DNA of 64,000 nucleotides from Ochrobactrum sp. BTU1 (lineage in GTDB: Bacteria; Pseudomonadota; Alphaproteobacteria; Rhizobiales; Rhizobiaceae): positions 124,001-188,000 of the forward strand of contig CP076354.1 of the NCBI GenBank assembly GCA_018798825.1, read 5' to 3'. The translations under genes and the position numbers were made by a program. Below, in pieces: positions 62,286-64,000 of the stretch; positions within the stretch are counted from its first letter, which is position 1, and the number at the start of each line of letters is the position of its first letter. The notes under the pieces were generated by a model, which had not been told where the DNA came from, made no database searches, and worked only from the letters and a program-made list of their open reading frames with translations.

Positions 62286-62942
62286 CTGATCAATCCGGAC
62301 AATCCGGTCGCGCTTGAGTTCCTCCTCTGTGCGGCCGGGACGGCTTTTATAGACCGGTAGATTCCAGCCGAAATAAAGCGCACCGCCGCGCACGATAAAG
62401 GCTGTGAGTGCGGCCGCAAGCGCTGCAAAAATCGGATCAATCCCCAAGCGTTCTAGCACCACATAAAGACATGCACCGGCAAGAGCTGCGCTGACATAGA
62501 TCTCGCGCCGCATAAGCACGGATGGCTCGCCTGCCACCATGTCGCGCAAAATGCCGCCAAGCGTTGCCGTAAAAATGCCGGTGACGATGGCAACGGATGG
62601 TCCAAAGCCGAGTGCCAAGCCTTTGGCCGCACCCACAACCGTATAGGCTGACAAGCCGATGGCATCGAACCACAGCAAAAGCCTGTAGCGTGATTCGACC
62701 AGATGTGCGGTGAAATAGACGATGATGGCGGCAGACGTTCCTGCCAGCAGATAAAACGGCTCAACTACCCAGAAAACCGGTGCGCCCAGCACCAGGTCGC
62801 GCATCGTACCGCCGCCGATGCCAGTCACATTGGCGAGAAAGATGAAGCCGATAATATCGAGCTGACGGCGTGATGCGGCGAGAGCGCCGGTGGCAGCGAA
62901 GACGAAAACCCCTGCAAAGTTTGCAAAATCAAAGATCGTCAC
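62283..62942 (-). CDS. TRIC/UPF0126 (YicG-like) membrane channel protein
   Basis: 219 residues with seven membrane segments in two similar halves. Each half has the family glycine motif: GIGGGTMRDLVLG and ATLGGILRDMVAGEP. This is the prokaryotic trimeric intracellular cation channel family (UPF0126, YicG/YadS). The start is GTG at 62942 with GGGAGG six bases upstream. The TAG stop comes from repeat R5. Substrate is inferred from the family only. Confidence 0.9.
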   Translation of the reverse strand: MTIFDFANFAGVFVFAATGALAASRRQLDIIGFIFLANVTGIGGGTMRDLVLGAPVFWVVEPFYLLAGTSAAIIVYFTAHLVESRYRLLLWFDAIGLSAYTVVGAAKGLALGFGPSVAIVTGIFTATLGGILRDMVAGEPSVLMRREIYVSAALAGACLYVVLERLGIDPIFAALAAALTAFIVRGGALYFGWNLPVYKSRPGRTEEELKRDRIVRIDQ

Positions 62943-62963
62943 GCACGGCCTCCCAGCTGATAA

Positions 62964-63110
62964 AGCATGTCGCGGAAAAGTGGGGACCGCCTTCGCAGGG
63001 AAATCAGTCCACTGGACTGATTTCTGTTCCCGCTACGATCCGATAACGACATGCGCAAAATAAAGAGATAGAGCGGGTGCAGCAGATACAATTAACAACG
63101 ACACGCTCTA
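62964..63110. repeat. Two-hairpin intergenic repeat, copy R6, with nested palindrome
   Basis: 147 bp. ATGTCGCGGAAAAGTGGGGA at the left and GACATGCGC after the insert form the outer parts; linker AAAATAAAGAGATAGAGCG; right end GCTCTA at 63105-63110. Inserted in the first half is a perfect palindrome, GAAATCAGTCCA (63000-63011), C, TGGACTGATTTC (63013-63024). Confidence 0.85.
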
Positions 63111-63139
63111 GTGTGTCGATAGTCCAATGGATAGCGGCA

Positions 63140-63280
63140 AAAAGAAAGAGCGGCGATGAACACGCCGCTCTTTCTCTTTGTTTTTATCGCATTATCCCAC
63201 GCATCGCAGCAGGAAAAGAAATCAGTCCGGCGAACTGATTTCCCTGCGGAGGCGCTTCGCGCTTTTACTGGAAATGCTAA
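63140..63280. repeat. Two-hairpin intergenic repeat, copy R7 (inverted), ending at the grpE stop
   Basis: Read on the minus strand it starts TTAGCATTTCC directly after the grpE TGA, continues AAAAGCGCGAAGCG, then an inserted palindrome (GAAATCAGT/ACTGATTTC, 63219-63243), then GTGGGATAATGCG, linker ATAAAAACAAAGAGA and the terminal hairpin. Apart from the insert it follows copy R5 closely. Confidence 0.8.
63143..63174 (-). terminator. grpE terminator formed by the repeat's second hairpin
   Basis: AGAAAGAGCGGCG and CGCCGCTCTTTCT make a 13-bp perfect stem with a 6-7 nt loop, followed on the minus strand by TTTTTG. It is the terminal hairpin of repeat R7 with a U-tract. Confidence 0.75.
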
Positions 63281-63961
63281 TCAAGCATTGCTTTCAGGTG
63301 CCGTCTCGGCGGCAGCCTTTGGACCGCCCTTGGAAACGCCAACCATCGCCGGACGCAACACGCGGTCACCGATGGCGTATCCGGCCTGCATGACCTGCAC
63401 GACCGTATTGGCTGGCAGATCAGGGTTAGGCACTTCGAAAATAGCCTGATGGAAGTTCGGGTCGAACTTTTCGCCTTCAGGGTTAAGCTTGGTCACGCCG
63501 TGACGCTCCAAAGCCTGAAGCATGGCGCGTTCGGTCATTTCCACACCTTCGGCAAGCGACTTGAGGTTGGCGTCGCTTTCCAGCGCGTCGGCAGGAATGG
63601 CTTCGTGTGCGCGGCTCAGATTGTCGGAAACCGAGAGCATGTCGCGGGCAAAATTTGTCACAGCATAGGTGCGTGCGTCCTGCACGTCGCGCTGTGTGCG
63701 CTTGCGCAGGTTTTCCATCTCTGCAACGAGACGCAGCATCTGATCTTTCAGTTCTGCATTGTCGGCTTCAAGTGCTGCAATGGTGTTTGCAGCCAGGCTC
63801 TCGGTGTCAACAGCTTCTTCTTCGACCTCGGCGCGTGCCTCAGCCTTGCGGCTTTTCAGAAAATCGTCGGCAGCACGCTTCAGCGCATCACGATCACGAG
63901 GATTGTTGATATCGCGCTGCTCAAGATCGGGGTTTTCGGGTGTATTCTTTTCATCAGCCAT
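63281..63961 (-). CDS. grpE: Nucleotide exchange factor GrpE
   Basis: 226 residues. A long acidic, disordered and coiled N-terminus (about 1-95) is followed by the GrpE core: [46 protein letters not shown] and the beta-wing [57 protein letters not shown]. It exchanges ADP for ATP on DnaK. GGAAG precedes the ATG. In related genomes hrcA lies just upstream, which would be beyond the window. Confidence 0.97.
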   Translation of the reverse strand: MADEKNTPENPDLEQRDINNPRDRDALKRAADDFLKSRKAEARAEVEEEAVDTESLAANTIAALEADNAELKDQMLRLVAEMENLRKRTQRDVQDARTYAVTNFARDMLSVSDNLSRAHEAIPADALESDANLKSLAEGVEMTERAMLQALERHGVTKLNPEGEKFDPNFHQAIFEVPNPDLPANTVVQVMQAGYAIGDRVLRPAMVGVSKGGPKAAAETAPESNA

Positions 63962-64000
63962 AATGCTTCTTCCGTCTTGAATAGTGTTTGGGCCGGATAT

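Larger units (their letters stand above)
62943..63280. other. Repeat-filled region between the TRIC gene and grpE
   Basis: About 340 bases occupied almost entirely by two inverted copies of the two-hairpin repeat (R6 and R7), each with a nested palindrome. No gene is present. Confidence 0.75.

Overview
This 64-kb window is a stretch of core chromosome from an alphaproteobacterium of the order Rhizobiales, most likely the Brucella/Ochrobactrum group. The evidence is an Omp25/Omp31-type outer membrane protein, a RegB/RegA (PrrBA/ActSR) redox two-component pair, an OlsB ornithine-lipid acyltransferase, the lptC-lptA-lptB-rpoN-hpf-ptsN order, small alphaproteobacterial families (MmcB, DUF1150, DUF2244), and intergenic palindromic repeats resembling those described from Brucella. 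Exact species cannot be decided by eye. I see no prophage, IS transposase, CRISPR array, rRNA or tRNA gene, or recognisable defence island.

Layout. 0-12 kb: pncB (5' truncated), a PhzF-like protein, a methyltransferase, a sugar kinase, an SDR, a class A penicillin-binding protein, an Omp25-family porin-like protein, an acyltransferase-3 membrane protein, an RNase D-like exonuclease, an M20 dipeptidase, then a non-coding stretch that may encode a structured sRNA. 12-21 kb: a cupin protein, polA, a DEAD-box RNA helicase, a GNAT and gyrB. 21-27 kb: a cytochrome P450, a Nudix hydrolase, and a formaldehyde-detoxification operon (frmR-adhC-elaA-DUF1345-fghA on the minus strand) with a palindromic FrmR-type operator. 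27-36 kb: hrpB, a small protein resembling archaeal CTP-dependent riboflavin kinase (DUF120), regB, regA, mmcB, an L,D-transpeptidase lipoprotein, a NifU-domain protein, a universal stress protein and trpS. 36-50 kb: murJ, glnD, maeB, mutS, olsB, lspA, two RNA methyltransferases. 50-58 kb: lapA, ihfB and sppA on the minus strand, then lptC, lptA, lptB, rpoN, hpf and ptsN on the plus strand. 58-64 kb: an Hsp20-DUF1150 pair, DUF2244, nth, a CysZ/EI24 protein, an adenosine-kinase-like PfkB protein, a TRIC-type channel and grpE.

Functional themes. Several loci serve the cell envelope: PBP1, L,D-transpeptidase, MurJ, LptABC, OlsB, Omp25-like, SppA, LspA. Nitrogen and PTS-Ntr control is represented by glnD, rpoN and ptsN, and redox control by regB/regA. 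DNA replication and repair are represented by polA, gyrB, mutS, nth and mmcB.

The most unusual content is non-coding. (1) A family of roughly 100-105 bp two-hairpin repeats sits at the 3' ends of genes; in gyrB and the TRIC gene the stop codon itself is part of the repeat, and in the acyltransferase gene the repeat encodes the C-terminus. (2) Two copies in the last 1.1 kb carry a nested palindrome. (3) Two copies of a second two-hairpin family show compensatory stem changes. (4) A candidate sRNA with C-rich loops lies at about 11.6-11.8 kb. (5) A perfect 34-bp palindrome lies upstream of glnD. The best protein-level oddity is the DUF120-like gene next to regB.
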